Both the position numbers and the translations under genes were made by a program. Positions 43,857 through 56,370 of a stretch of 64,000 bases of DNA are shown here, piece by piece (the stretch's first letter is position 1; each line of letters begins with the position of its first letter). The notes under the pieces are model-generated. The model was not told the origin of the DNA and did no database searches. It was given only the letters and a program-made list of their open reading frames with translations. Location: assembly GCF_004339675.1 (NCBI RefSeq), contig NZ_SLVM01000016.1:1-64000 (forward strand). Direction: 5' to 3'. Origin of the DNA: Rhodovulum steppense. GTDB taxonomy: Bacteria > Pseudomonadota > Alphaproteobacteria > Rhodobacterales > Rhodobacteraceae.

Positions 43857-44737
43857 GCGGGCGGGCGCAGCATCGCGGCGATGGCGGCGAATTGCGGGGC
43901 CAGCGGGCTGGTCCGGCGCCAGACCATGCCGACGGTGCGTTTCGGGCAGGGCGCGGGCAGGCGCGCGACCGAGACCGCGGCCGAGCGGGTTTCGGTCGGG
44001 ATGGCCATTTCGGGGATCAGCGTGACGCCGATGCCCGCGCCGACCATCTGCACCAGTGTCGCAAGCGAACTGCCCTCCATCATGTCGCGCGCCGCGCGGG
44101 TCGTGGGGGCGCAGAAGGACAGCGCCTGATCGCGGAAGCAATGCCCCTCTTCCAGCAGCAGAAGCCGCATCTCGCGCAGCGTTTCGGGGCAGGGCACCGG
44201 TCTGTGGGCATCGGCAAGCGGGCGGACAAGGACGAAATCCTCGTCGAAGAGCGGTTCCTCGTGCAATGCGGGTTCCGAGACGGGCAGCGCGACGATGGCC
44301 AGATCCATCCGCCCCTCGACCAGATCGCGGATCAGGACCTGGGTGACGGCTTCGCGCGGGCGGATGTCGAGATCGGGATTGCGGGCCGCGAGATCCTTGA
44401 TGAGGCCGGGCAGGAGATAGGGCGCGATGGTGGGGATCACCCCGATCCGCAGCCGCCCGGTCAGGCCGCCACGCGCGGCGCGGGCAAGATCGTCCAGTTC
44501 CTCGACCGCGCGCAGGATGTCGCGGGCGCGTTCGGCCAGCGCCTCGCCCAGCCCGGACAGGCGGATCTGGCGGGTGCCGCGTTCGATCAGGGGCGCGCCC
44601 AGCAGCGCCTCAAGCTCCTTGATCTGCACCGACAGGGCGGGTTGCGAGATGCCGCAATCCTCGGCGGCGCGGCCGAAATGGCGGTGCCGGGCAAGCGCCT
44701 CGAAATAGCGCAGATGCTTGAGGGTGAGGCCGATCAT
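43808..44737 (-). CDS. oxyR: OxyR-type hydrogen peroxide-sensing regulator
   Basis: A 309-residue LysR regulator. HTH at about 5-62 (RAAEDCGISQPALSVQIKEL). The redox pair is intact: Cys200 and Cys209 in EEGHCFRDQALSFC, with the nine-residue spacing of E. coli OxyR (199/208). Divergent from katG, its expected target. Terminal overlap with the convergent DUF4010 gene is real as both frames are full length. Confidence 0.93.
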   Translation of the reverse strand: MIGLTLKHLRYFEALARHRHFGRAAEDCGISQPALSVQIKELEALLGAPLIERGTRQIRLSGLGEALAERARDILRAVEELDDLARAARGGLTGRLRIGVIPTIAPYLLPGLIKDLAARNPDLDIRPREAVTQVLIRDLVEGRMDLAIVALPVSEPALHEEPLFDEDFVLVRPLADAHRPVPCPETLREMRLLLLEEGHCFRDQALSFCAPTTRAARDMMEGSSLATLVQMVGAGIGVTLIPEMAIPTETRSAAVSVARLPAPCPKRTVGMVWRRTSPLAPQFAAIAAMLRPPAQPSASAAAPVASTTA

Positions 44738-44745
44738 AGGCTGGG

Positions 44746-44788
44746 ATTATCACTGTCATTAGAACTTCAAAATTCCAATAATGATAAT
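44746..44788. promoter_or_regulatory. OxyR operator in the oxyR-katG divergent region
   Basis: ATTATCA (44746-44752) and TGATAAT (44782-44788) are exact inverted arms around a 29-base AT-rich centre, a total span of 43 bases, fitting the extended tetramer site (four ATAG-like elements) bound by OxyR. It starts 9 bases from the oxyR start and ends 113 bases before katG. Confidence 0.65.
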
Positions 44789-44790
44789 AG

Positions 44791-47073
<2,283 letters not shown>

Positions 47074-47080
47074 ACGAAAA

Positions 47081-47112
47081 GGGCCACCCCCGCCTGCGCG
47101 CGGGGGTGGCCC
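47081..47112. terminator. Bidirectional terminator between katG and prs
   Basis: 12-bp perfect stem: GGGCCACCCCCG (47081-47092) with CGGGGGTGGCCC (47101-47112). On the minus strand it is followed by TTTTC; on the plus strand by CTTGCCC. It closes the two convergent genes. Confidence 0.85.
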
Positions 47113-47130
47113 CTTGCCCTCTGGGGGGCG

Positions 47131-48156
47131 TCAGCGGGAGGCGGGGGCGTAGAGCCCTTCGTAGATCGGGGCCAGCGTCTCGTGCTCGAACAGCGACGAG
47201 ACGGAGGTGCCCTGCCAGATATTCATGATCGCCTGGGCAAACAGCGGCGCGGTGGGCACGATCCGGATGTTGTGGGCGGCCTGGACCTGCTCGGTCGGCT
47301 GGATCGAATCCGTCACCACCACCGTTTTCAGCCGCGAGCCGGTGATGCGTTCGACCGCGGGCCCGGAAAAGACGCCGTGGCTGATATAGGCGTGCACCTC
47401 TTCGGCGCCGGCCTCGATCAGCTTGTCGGCGGCCTTGACCAGCGTTCCGGCCGTGTCGCACAGGTCGTCGACGATGAAGCAGATCTGGCCCTCGACCTCG
47501 CCGATCACGGTCATCTCGGCCACCTCGCCGGGGCGCGAGCGACGCTTGTCGACGATGGCCAGCCCCGCGCCGATCCGCTGCGCCAGTTCGCGGGCGCGCG
47601 CCACGCCGCCGACATCGGGCGAGACCACGGTGATCTTGTCGCCGATGCCGTTGAACTGATGCGCGATGTCCAGCGCGAAGATCGGCGAGGCATAGAGGTT
47701 GTCGACGGGGATGTCGAAGAAGCCCTGGATTTGGGCGGCGTGCAGATCCATCGTCAGGATCCGCTCGATCCCCGACTCGGTCAGCAGGTTGGCGACCAGC
47801 TTGGCGCTGATCGGGGTGCGGGCCTTGGTGCGGCGGTCCTGGCGGGCATAGCCGAAATAGGGGATGACGGCGGTGATCCGGGCGGCCGACGAGCGGCGCA
47901 GCGCATCGGAAATGATCATCAGTTCCATCAGGTTGTCATTCGCCGGGTTCGAGGTCGGCTGGATGATGAACATGTCCTCGCCGCGGACATTCTCGTAGAC
48001 CTCGACGAAGATTTCCTGGTCGTTGAACCGTTCGACCCGGGCATCGACAAGGCCGACATTCACCCCTCGGTGCATCGACATCCGCCGGGCGATGGCGGAG
48101 CCGAGCGGACGGTTGGCATTGCCCGAAATCAGTTTCGGTTCGTGGATGTTGTGCAT
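47131..48156 (-). CDS. prs: Ribose-phosphate pyrophosphokinase
   Basis: A 341-residue PRPP synthase making PRPP from ribose 5-phosphate and ATP for purine, pyrimidine, His and NAD synthesis. Class I features: the flexible ATP loop [34 protein letters not shown], and the PRPP loop [15 protein letters not shown]. The start at 48154-48156 matches the family; some 20 residues longer than E. coli Prs, as in other alphaproteobacteria. Confidence 0.96.
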   Translation of the reverse strand: MHNIHEPKLISGNANRPLGSAIARRMSMHRGVNVGLVDARVERFNDQEIFVEVYENVRGEDMFIIQPTSNPANDNLMELMIISDALRRSSAARITAVIPYFGYARQDRRTKARTPISAKLVANLLTESGIERILTMDLHAAQIQGFFDIPVDNLYASPIFALDIAHQFNGIGDKITVVSPDVGGVARARELAQRIGAGLAIVDKRRSRPGEVAEMTVIGEVEGQICFIVDDLCDTAGTLVKAADKLIEAGAEEVHAYISHGVFSGPAVERITGSRLKTVVVTDSIQPTEQVQAAHNIRIVPTAPLFAQAIMNIWQGTSVSSLFEHETLAPIYEGLYAPASR

Positions 48157-48202
48157 CTGGAGGATCCTTGGGCGGCGGCGGATTCGTGACTGTCGCGTGA
48201 CG

Positions 48203-48230
48203 TTGACAGCGCTTATCACCCGGTTACGGT
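48203..48230 (+). promoter_or_regulatory. Possible promoter of the isomerase-like gene
   Basis: TTGACA (48203-48208), 16-base spacer, TACGGT (48225-48230), 32 bases before the start codon. Motif match only. Confidence 0.35.
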
Positions 48231-48262
48231 CTTGAAAACCTAGTGAGGGGGACAGGTACGAG

Positions 48263-48862
48263 ATGGCCCATATCGACTATTACTTCACGGCGGTCTCGCC
48301 CTTCTGCTATCTTGCGGGCCTGCGGCTGGAGGAGATCGCCGCGCGCCATGGGGCCACGATCACCTACAAGCCCTTGGACATGATCGCGCTGTTCGCGCGG
48401 ACGGGGGGCGTGGCGTTGCCGGATCGGCCGGACTGCCGGAAAGTCTATCGGCTGCAGGAAATCCGGCGGCAGGCGGCGAAGCGGGGTTTGCCTGTCGTGT
48501 TGAAACCGAAGCATTTCCCGACCAATCCGGCGCCTGCCGCCTATGCGATCATCGCGGCGCAGGCGGCGGGGGGCGGGGATCTGGGCGGGCTGGTGCATGG
48601 GGTCCTGCGCGCCTGCTGGGCCGAGGAGCGGGACGTGGCCGAGGATGCGGTGATCCGCGAGTGCCTGTCGGCGGCGGGGTTCGATTCCGCCTTGGCGGAC
48701 AAGGGGTTGCTGGCCGGGGCCGAGACCTATGCGGCCAACCTGGAAGAAGCCACCGCGCGGGGCGTTTTCGGTGCGCCCTTCTACATCACGGATGGGGATG
48801 AACGGTTCTGGGGGCAGGACCGGCTGGAGGATCTGGACCTGCATCTTGCAGGCAGGTTGTAG
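48263..48862 (+). CDS. 2-hydroxychromene-2-carboxylate isomerase family protein (DsbA-like fold)
   Basis: A 199-residue GST-kappa/DsbA-superfamily protein. The N-terminal [20 protein letters not shown] carries the active Ser of the kappa/isomerase group (Ser12). The C-terminal [22 protein letters not shown] is the family signature. Known members use glutathione to isomerise a naphthalene breakdown product, but no aromatic degradation genes are here; a general GSH-linked role is possible. Confidence 0.85.
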   Translation: MAHIDYYFTAVSPFCYLAGLRLEEIAARHGATITYKPLDMIALFARTGGVALPDRPDCRKVYRLQEIRRQAAKRGLPVVLKPKHFPTNPAPAAYAIIAAQAAGGGDLGGLVHGVLRACWAEERDVAEDAVIRECLSAAGFDSALADKGLLAGAETYAANLEEATARGVFGAPFYITDGDERFWGQDRLEDLDLHLAGRL

Positions 48863-48884
48863 CGGAACCGGGCCGGATTCCGCG

Positions 48885-48917
48885 ATATGAATTCCATATG
48901 ATTTCCATATGAATTCC
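48885..48917. repeat. 11-bp tandem repeat ATATGAWTTCC x3
   Basis: ATATGAATTCC, ATATGATTTCC, ATATGAATTCC in direct tandem, followed by a partial ATATGG. Same period and core as the array at 5078-5115. It lies between convergent genes, 22 bases past the isomerase stop. Apart from the terminator at 48994-49021, nothing else is seen in this 216-base gap. Confidence 0.85.
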
Positions 48918-48993
48918 ATATGGGCTTTTTCGGTCCGGTCGATGCACGCGGTCCGGCCGATGGTGGCGCATCCGGGGCGGTTCCGCGGAACGG

Positions 48994-49021
48994 AAAACGC
49001 CCCGGACCGGGGTCCGGGGCG
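48994..49021 (-). terminator. Terminator of the threonine aldolase-ppaC strand
   Basis: Perfect 10-bp stem CGCCCCGGAC (48998-49007)/GTCCGGGGCG (49012-49021), CGGG loop, followed on the minus strand by TTTTCC. It lies 58 bases beyond the threonine aldolase stop. Confidence 0.8.
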
Positions 49022-49078
49022 CGCGGGTGGTCCTGTCGGAGGGGGGCGCCGACCGGGGAGCCGACCGGGGCGGAGGGC

Positions 49079-50164
49079 TCAGCCCGGGACGTGAACCGGC
49101 GCGGGCGCGGGGCCGCCCTCGACCAGCCGGAGGAAGGCGTCGATCTCGTCTTCGGTGGTGCACCAGGAACAGACGAGCCGGGCCGAAAGCGGCTGATCGC
49201 CGGGGCCCTCAAGCGACTGGTCCATCGGCCAGAGGTAATATTGCGCGCCCGCCTTCTGCGCCCGGCGGTGGCCTTCGCGCGGCCAGGCGGCGAACACCGC
49301 GTTGGCCTGGGTCGGGTGCAGCAGCGTGGCGCCGGGCAGCGCGGCCAGACCCGCCGAAAGTCGTGCCGCGGCATGGTTGGCACGCTCGGCCAGTTTCAGC
49401 CACAGATCGTCCTTGAGATAGGCCGCCATCTGGGCCGAAAGGTAGCGGTGCTTGGAAAACAGATGCCCGCCGCGCTTGCGCCGCAGTTCGAATTCCCAGG
49501 CGCGGGCGGGGTCGAACAGCACGACCGCCTCGACCCCCATCAGCCCGTTCTTGGTGCCGCCGAAGGACAGCACGTCGATGCCCGCCTTCCATGTCATCTC
49601 GGCCGGGCTGCATCCGGCCGAGACCAGCGCATTGGCAAAGCGTGCGCCGTCCATGTGCACCGGCAGGTCTGCCGCCCGGGCAACGGCGCAGATCGCCGCC
49701 ACCTCGGCGGGGGAATAGACCGCGCCCGCCTCGGTCGCGTTGGTGATCGTGACCGCGCCGCGCTGGACATTGTGCACGCCCGCCCGCGCGGTGAAGCCGA
49801 TGGCGCGGGCCAGCGCGTCGGGGTCGACCTTTGCATGGTCGCCGCCCACCAGCGTCAGCTTGGCGCCGCCGGTGAAGAATTCGGGCGCGCCGCATTCGTC
49901 CTCTTCGACATGGGCGTTCCGGTGGCAATAGACCGTGGCCCAGGGCGGGCAGAGGCAGGCCAGCGCCAGCGCATTCGCCGCGGTGCCGGTCGCGACCAGA
50001 TAGACCTCGGCCTCGGGCGCCTCGAAGGCGATGCGGATCGCGTCGCGCACGTCGGTCGTGGTCACGTCATTGCCATAGGGCATGGTGTGGCCGTGATTGG
50101 CCTCGATCATCGCCTCCAGGATCTGGGGCGGGACGGGCGCGGTGTTGTCCGAGGCGAAATGCAC
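49079..50164 (-). CDS. Low-specificity threonine aldolase
   Basis: A 361-residue PLP enzyme splitting threonine/allo-threonine to glycine and acetaldehyde. Features: MPYGNDVTTTDVRDAIRIAF at the N-terminus, LPVHMDGARFANALVSAG with the PLP-linked Asp, and the Schiff-base Lys in DVLSFGGTKNGLMGVEAVV. GTG start at 50162-50164 has GAGGAG 8 bases upstream and follows the ycgN stop by 2 bases. Confidence 0.9.
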   Translation of the reverse strand: MHFASDNTAPVPPQILEAMIEANHGHTMPYGNDVTTTDVRDAIRIAFEAPEAEVYLVATGTAANALALACLCPPWATVYCHRNAHVEEDECGAPEFFTGGAKLTLVGGDHAKVDPDALARAIGFTARAGVHNVQRGAVTITNATEAGAVYSPAEVAAICAVARAADLPVHMDGARFANALVSAGCSPAEMTWKAGIDVLSFGGTKNGLMGVEAVVLFDPARAWEFELRRKRGGHLFSKHRYLSAQMAAYLKDDLWLKLAERANHAAARLSAGLAALPGATLLHPTQANAVFAAWPREGHRRAQKAGAQYYLWPMDQSLEGPGDQPLSARLVCSWCTTEDEIDAFLRLVEGGPAPAPVHVPG

Positions 50165-50166
50165 GA

Positions 50167-50637
50167 TCAAAGCTCCTCTTCGATGATGTGGTCTTCCCAC
50201 TCGTCGAGGGGAATATCGAATTCGGGCAGTGTCCAGCCCCTTACCGATGCGCCCGCCCGGTGAACGCTTTCTGTATCGCCCGAGACCAGCGGGTGCCAGT
50301 CGGCAAGCGGCTTGCCCTCCCAGACCCGACGATAGGCGCAGGAGGCGGGCATCCAATAGGCGATCTCGGCGATGTTTTTCGGCGTCAGCACCACGCATTC
50401 GGGCACGATGGCCTTGCGGCAGTCGTAATTGCCGCAGCGGCAGGTGTCATCGTCCAGCAGACGACAGGCGATGCGGGTAAAGACCACCTCGCCGGTATCG
50501 GCATCTTCCAGCTTGTTCAGGCAGCACTTGCCGCAGCCGTCGCAGAGCGCCTCCCATTCGCGGGGGGTCAGCTTCTTCATCGGCACCTTTTCCCAGAAGC
50601 GGGGGCGCAGGCCGGTGCGGTCGATGGGGTCGGGCAT
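50167..50637 (-). CDS. YcgN-family cysteine cluster protein (UPF0260)
   Basis: A 156-residue protein of the YcgN/CxxC cluster family. Ten-odd cysteines, including ALCDGCGKCCLNKLED (about 31-46) and CRCGNYDCRK, suggest metal or Fe-S binding. Function is unknown. Tightly packed between threonine aldolase and ribF. Confidence 0.9.
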   Translation of the reverse strand: MPDPIDRTGLRPRFWEKVPMKKLTPREWEALCDGCGKCCLNKLEDADTGEVVFTRIACRLLDDDTCRCGNYDCRKAIVPECVVLTPKNIAEIAYWMPASCAYRRVWEGKPLADWHPLVSGDTESVHRAGASVRGWTLPEFDIPLDEWEDHIIEEEL

Positions 50638-50640
50638 GGC

Positions 50641-51600
50641 TCAGGGCCGCCAGGGCAGGGGCGGGTCCTGGGCGAGGATCTCGCGGGCGCGGGTGCAATC
50701 CCGCTCGATCTGGGCGACCAGGGCGTTGAGGCTGTCATATTTCGCCTCGTCGCGCAGGAACTCGACCAGCGCGACCGACAGATGCGTGCCGTAGAGATCG
50801 CCCTTGAAGTCGAACAGGTAGCTTTCGCAGTTCGGGACATTCTCGCCGAACATCGGGCGCACCCCGATCGAGGCGACGCCGTCATGGCTGCCGACATGCG
50901 GGCCGGACAGCACATCGACGCGCACGGCATAGACGCCGAAGCGGGGGCGGTGCAGGCCGTGGATCGACATGTTGGCGGTGGGATAGCCCAGCGCATGGCC
51001 GCGCGAATCGCCGTGCAGCACCTCGCCCTCGATCCGGTGCCAATGGCCCAGCATCGCGGCGGCATCGCGCGGGCGGCCATCGGTCAGCGCCTCGCGGATC
51101 GCGGTCGAGGAGACCTCGCCCGCGGCGTTTTCCAGCAGATCGGCGACGGTCACGCGGAAGCCCAGATCGTCGCCGAACCGGCGCAACGCGGCGACATCGC
51201 CCGCGCGGCCCTTGCCGAAGCGGAAATCCTGGCCGATGACGACATGGGCCAGCCCCAGCCCCTCATGCAGCACCTCGCGGGCGAAGGCCTCGGGGGTCAG
51301 GGCGGCCAGCCTGCCGTCGAAGGGCAGTTCATACAGGTGGTCGATGCCGAGTTTCGCCAGCCGGTTCGAGCGCGCCTCGGCATTCATCAGCCGGAACGGG
51401 GCGGCGTCGGGGGCGAAATGCTGGCGCGGATGGGGTTCGAAGGTGACGACGCCCAGCGGCACGCCGCGCCGGGCGGCCTCGGCCCGGGCAAGCTCGATCA
51501 CGCTGCGATGGCCCAGATGCACGCCATCGAAATTGCCGATGGCGGCCACTGCGCCGCGCTCGCCCAGGGGGGCGCCTGCCCATGTCGTGAAGGTCTTCAT
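50641..51600 (-). CDS. ribF: Bifunctional riboflavin kinase/FMN adenylyltransferase
   Basis: A 319-residue enzyme making FMN and then FAD. The N-terminal adenylyltransferase has IGNFDGVHLGHRSVI near 22-36 and VIGQDFRFGKGRAGD. The C-terminal kinase has GHALGYPTANMSI near 203 and the GVYAVRV block. Start at 51598-51600. 3 bases separate it from ycgN. Confidence 0.95.
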   Translation of the reverse strand: MKTFTTWAGAPLGERGAVAAIGNFDGVHLGHRSVIELARAEAARRGVPLGVVTFEPHPRQHFAPDAAPFRLMNAEARSNRLAKLGIDHLYELPFDGRLAALTPEAFAREVLHEGLGLAHVVIGQDFRFGKGRAGDVAALRRFGDDLGFRVTVADLLENAAGEVSSTAIREALTDGRPRDAAAMLGHWHRIEGEVLHGDSRGHALGYPTANMSIHGLHRPRFGVYAVRVDVLSGPHVGSHDGVASIGVRPMFGENVPNCESYLFDFKGDLYGTHLSVALVEFLRDEAKYDSLNALVAQIERDCTRAREILAQDPPLPWRP

Positions 51601-51632
51601 CGGCCCCGGATTGCACCCAAGGCCGGGCGGCG

Positions 51633-52076
51633 TCAATCGAATTTCTTGGTCGGCGCCAGCACCGTCGCCTCGCCCTTGAGCACCGGCTTGCCATTGACCA
51701 GGCAGCGGGTGTCCAGCGTCACGCGGCGCTTGCCGTAGTCGATGGCCATCACCTCGACCTCGGCCAGGACGACATCGCCGGGGCGCACGGGGGCGAGGAA
51801 TTTCAGGGTCTGGCCCAGGTAGATCGTGCCATGGCCCGGAAGCTGTTCGCCGATCACCGCCGAGATAAGCCCCGCGGTCAGCATGCCATGCGCGATGCGG
51901 CCCTCGAAGATCGTCGCCATCGCGTAATCGTCGTCCAGATGCACCGGGTTGCGGTCGGTCGAGACCTCGGCAAACATCTCGATATCGCGGTCCGTCACTT
52001 CCTTGCGGAGGTGGCGGATCATGCCGATCTCGAGATCCTCGATGCAGATGGTTCCGCGTGGCATGTTGTCGAGCAT
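51633..52076 (-). CDS. MaoC-like (R)-hydratase
   Basis: A 147-residue hot-dog fold protein. The hydratase-2 motif is VSTDRNPVHLDDDYA with catalytic Asp41 and His46, followed by GRIAHGMLTAGLISAVIG. Resembles PhaJ, the (R)-specific enoyl-CoA hydratase linking beta-oxidation to PHA, but substrate is not provable. An ATG four codons further in is an alternative start. Confidence 0.87.
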   Translation of the reverse strand: MLDNMPRGTICIEDLEIGMIRHLRKEVTDRDIEMFAEVSTDRNPVHLDDDYAMATIFEGRIAHGMLTAGLISAVIGEQLPGHGTIYLGQTLKFLAPVRPGDVVLAEVEVMAIDYGKRRVTLDTRCLVNGKPVLKGEATVLAPTKKFD

Positions 52077-52148
52077 TCCCCCGGCTCCCCGGATTCTGAT
52101 GTTGCAGCGCAGCATAGCGAAGCCGATCCGAGGCTGCAACGACGAAGG

Positions 52149-52193
52149 GTAATATACCGTTACGGAAGATGCGAGTGTCGCAACTTTGTTGCG
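52149..52193. other. Overlapping dyads between the HAD hydrolase and maoC genes
   Basis: This 130-base gap (52077-52206) carries GTAA...TTAC at 52149-52163, with TATATT on the minus strand as a possible -10. TGCGA-GTG-TCGCA (52170-52182) and CGCAAC-TTT-GTTGCG (52179-52193) overlap and exclude each other. Confidence 0.35.
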
Positions 52194-52206
52194 TGCGGGG
52201 GCTGGC

Positions 52207-53076
52207 CTAGCGCAGGAAGCCCATGGCGTAGGTGGGGCTGGCCATTTCGCGGGAGAGAAAGGCGTTCAGCGCGGCGGGGTCGGGGTCGCGCGCGGTGTTC
52301 GTTTCCTGCGCGGCCAGCCCGCCGGTGATGAAGAGCGAATCGAGATCCTCGCCCAGCGCGCCGCGAATGTCGGTCGCGATGCCGTCGCCGATGCAGAGGA
52401 TCTGGTAATCGGGCACCTCGGCGATCTGTGCCAGCCGCTGGCGGGCAAGGTCGTAGATCGGCGGGTGCGGCTTGCCGAAGTAAAGGCTTTCGCCGCCCAT
52501 CTCGGTATAAAGCTGCGCGACCGCGCCGCCGCACCATTCCCGCGTCTCGCCCCGGTCCACGACGATATCGGGATTGGCGCAGAGCAGCTTCAGGCCTTTG
52601 TTCTTGGCGTAAAGCAGCTGCGGGCGCAGGTCGGCGGGGTCGGCATGGGCGTCGAAGGGGCCGGTGCAGACGATGCCCTCGGCCTGATCGAGCGGGACAC
52701 GCTCGATCGCGACGGGGTTCTGGACGATGCGGATCGGGTCGAAGAAGGACTCGTCCTCGTCGGTGCCCATGAAGAAGACCCGCTGCCCGACCGCGCCGCG
52801 GAACATCGCCATGCGGGCGGCATCGCCCGAGGTGGCGATGGTGTCCCAGCAATCGGTGGGCACGCCGATCCGGTCAAGCTGGCCCTCGACCGCCTTGCGA
52901 TGGCGCGGCGCGTTGGTCAGCAGCACCACCACGCCGCCGCCTGCCTTGTAGTGCTGCAACGCAGCGACGGCCTCGGGGAACGGCTCGCGCCCATTGTGAA
53001 CGCAGCCCCACAGATCGACGAAAAGCGCGCGGTAGCGGGCGGAGACCTCGTCGAGGCGGTCGATGATCTGCGTCAT
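52207..53076 (-). CDS. NagD-like HAD hydrolase (TIGR01459 family)
   Basis: A 289-residue HAD phosphatase. Motif I is ALFVDLWGCVHNG, where the usual second Asp of DxD is replaced by Trp-Gly (the DLWG form typical of this subfamily). Motif II is VVLLTNAPRHRKAV, and motif IV is ILCIGDGIATDIRGA. The cap is of the C2 type. Physiological substrate is unknown. Confidence 0.87.
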   Translation of the reverse strand: MTQIIDRLDEVSARYRALFVDLWGCVHNGREPFPEAVAALQHYKAGGGVVVLLTNAPRHRKAVEGQLDRIGVPTDCWDTIATSGDAARMAMFRGAVGQRVFFMGTDEDESFFDPIRIVQNPVAIERVPLDQAEGIVCTGPFDAHADPADLRPQLLYAKNKGLKLLCANPDIVVDRGETREWCGGAVAQLYTEMGGESLYFGKPHPPIYDLARQRLAQIAEVPDYQILCIGDGIATDIRGALGEDLDSLFITGGLAAQETNTARDPDPAALNAFLSREMASPTYAMGFLR

Positions 53077-53121
53077 GGGCGGTCCTTGAAGCGGGGCGCC
53101 GCGATGGGCGCCCCCTTGGGG

Positions 53122-54042
53122 TCAGAGTTGCAGGGCGGGCAGGATCTGCTTTTTCCGGCTCATGATGCCGGGCAGAACGACGGTGTCGCCCGCGACCGTG
53201 GCGCCAAAGCTCTTCTCGGCCACGGTCTTGACCAGATCGTTCGGCACCAGCAGCGTCGCCTCCTCGCGCAGGATGTCGACGACGAACAGAAGCACCTGGT
53301 CGGCGCCGTCTTCCTGCGCCACGGTGACCATCGACTCCATCAGGCTGGCCTTGCGGTCGAGCACGGTTTTCGGCGAGGTGGTTTCCAGAACCGAAACGCG
53401 GAACTGCTTGCCCGCGATCTCGAACTCCTTGGAATCCATCCGCAGCAGTTCCGCGTCCGAGAAGGCCGAGACGTCGGATTTCGCGGCGAACATCTCGGCG
53501 GCGTAATCGGGGATCGAGACGCCCAGATCGGCGGCCAGCGCCTCGGCCAGCGCCTTGTCCGCGGGCGTCGTGGTGGGCGAGCGGAATTCCAGCGTGTCGG
53601 ACAGGATGCAGGACAGCATCGTGCCCTTGATCGCCGCGGGCATCTTCGCGGCGTCCGCGCCCATCAGGTCGTGCATGATGGTGGCGGTGCAGGCGACGGG
53701 GCGCACGGTGATGTCGATGGGCGCGCGCGTCTTGAGCCCGCCGACCAGCATGTGATGGTCGATCAGCGCGATCACGTTCGCCTCGTTGATCGAGGCGGGC
53801 AGTTCCGCGGGGTTGTTGGTGTCCACGACCACCACATCCTCGCCCGCCGCGACATCGGCGATGATCTCGGGCTGGTCGAGACCCCAGCGGCCGAGCACGA
53901 ATTTCGCCTCGGTATTGGGCTCGCCCAGCAGCTTCGCCTCGGCCTTGCGGCCCTGGATTTCGGAGAGATACCACGCCCAGATGATCGGCGAGCCGGTGGA
54001 ATCGGTGTCGGGAGACTTGTGGCCAAGGACCTTGATCGTCAT
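53122..54042 (-). CDS. ppaC: Manganese-dependent inorganic pyrophosphatase (family II)
   Basis: A 306-residue DHH-superfamily pyrophosphatase. Metal ligands: His8, Asp12, Asp14 (GHKSPDTDS), Asp74 (VVDTNNP) and the DHH motif Asp95-His96-His97 (LIDHHMLVG). The C-terminal DHHA2 domain ends with SRKKQILPAL. Pulls biosynthesis forward by hydrolysing PPi. First gene of the minus-strand run down to threonine aldolase, with its own promoter. Confidence 0.94.
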   Translation of the reverse strand: MTIKVLGHKSPDTDSTGSPIIWAWYLSEIQGRKAEAKLLGEPNTEAKFVLGRWGLDQPEIIADVAAGEDVVVVDTNNPAELPASINEANVIALIDHHMLVGGLKTRAPIDITVRPVACTATIMHDLMGADAAKMPAAIKGTMLSCILSDTLEFRSPTTTPADKALAEALAADLGVSIPDYAAEMFAAKSDVSAFSDAELLRMDSKEFEIAGKQFRVSVLETTSPKTVLDRKASLMESMVTVAQEDGADQVLLFVVDILREEATLLVPNDLVKTVAEKSFGATVAGDTVVLPGIMSRKKQILPALQL

Positions 54043-54079
54043 GGGGATGTCCGCTTGTCAGGAATGTCGGTCGGGCGTC

Positions 54080-54108
54080 CTTATAGGCAGGGGCGCGGGG
54101 CTTGTCAC
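54080..54108 (-). promoter_or_regulatory. Putative promoter of ppaC
   Basis: On the minus strand GTGACA (54103-54108), 17-base spacer, TATAAG (54080-54085), about 38 bases before the start codon. Confidence 0.5.
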
Positions 54109-54193
54109 GGGGGCGGCGGGCGAAGCTTTCGTGACGGTGGGCGCGCCGTGTTTTAAAGGGGGCGGCGCGAGAATTTTTTCGCCCTGCGGCTTC

Positions 54194-54222
54194 TTGACAG
54201 GCATTCGGCTTGTGCCTAACTC
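54194..54222 (+). promoter_or_regulatory. groESL promoter
   Basis: TTGACA (54194-54199), 17-base spacer, TAACTC (54217-54222), just upstream of the CIRCE element. A perfect -35 and modest -10. Confidence 0.65.
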
Positions 54223-54229
54223 AGCGGCG

Positions 54230-54256
54230 TTAGCACTCGATGGGTACGAGTGACAA
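54230..54256 (+). promoter_or_regulatory. CIRCE element (HrcA operator) of groESL
   Basis: TTAGCACTC-N9-GAGTGACAA matches the CIRCE consensus TTAGCACTC-N9-GAGTGCTAA with two changes in the right arm. Positioned at the transcription start, it predicts HrcA repression of groESL. Confidence 0.9.
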
Positions 54257-54289
54257 CAGATCATACCCTGAACCAAGGAGCGTTCAAAG

Positions 54290-54577
54290 ATGGCATTCAA
54301 ACCGCTGCATGACCGGGTTCTGGTCCGCCGTGTCGAAAGCGACGAGAAGACCAAAGGCGGTCTGATCATTCCCGACAGCGCGAAGGAAAAACCGGCCGAG
54401 GGCGAAGTCATCGCCTGTGGCGAAGGTGCCCGCAAGGATTCCGGCGAGCTGATCGAGATGGCCGTGAAAGCCGGTGACCGCGTCCTCTTCGGCAAGTGGT
54501 CGGGCACCGAGGTGACGATCGACGGCGAAGACCTGCTGATCATGAAGGAAAGCGACATCCTCGGCGTCATCGCCTGA
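54290..54577 (+). CDS. groES: Co-chaperonin GroES
   Basis: A 95-residue GroES forming the heptameric lid of GroEL. Canonical opening [20 protein letters not shown] and the mobile loop ([14 protein letters not shown]). CAAGGAGCG precedes the ATG. Followed by groEL after 42 bases. Confidence 0.98.
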   Translation: MAFKPLHDRVLVRRVESDEKTKGGLIIPDSAKEKPAEGEVIACGEGARKDSGELIEMAVKAGDRVLFGKWSGTEVTIDGEDLLIMKESDILGVIA

Positions 54578-54595
54578 GCCGTCGCAGAAACGTAA

Positions 54596-56263
<1,668 letters not shown>

Positions 56264-56288
56264 GCCATCCCTCGGGATGGATCGGAAT

Positions 56289-56316
56289 GGGGCCGCGTTT
56301 CGCGGCCCCTTCTTTT
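56289..56316 (+). terminator. Terminator of groESL
   Basis: GGGGCCGCG (56289-56297)/CGCGGCCCC (56301-56309), TTT loop, then TTCTTTTTTTG. A strong intrinsic terminator. Confidence 0.92.
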
Positions 56317-56370
56317 TTTGTCCCGGCGCGCGTATCTGGAAACGGTCGGACTGTTGACGGAGTGGGGTCG

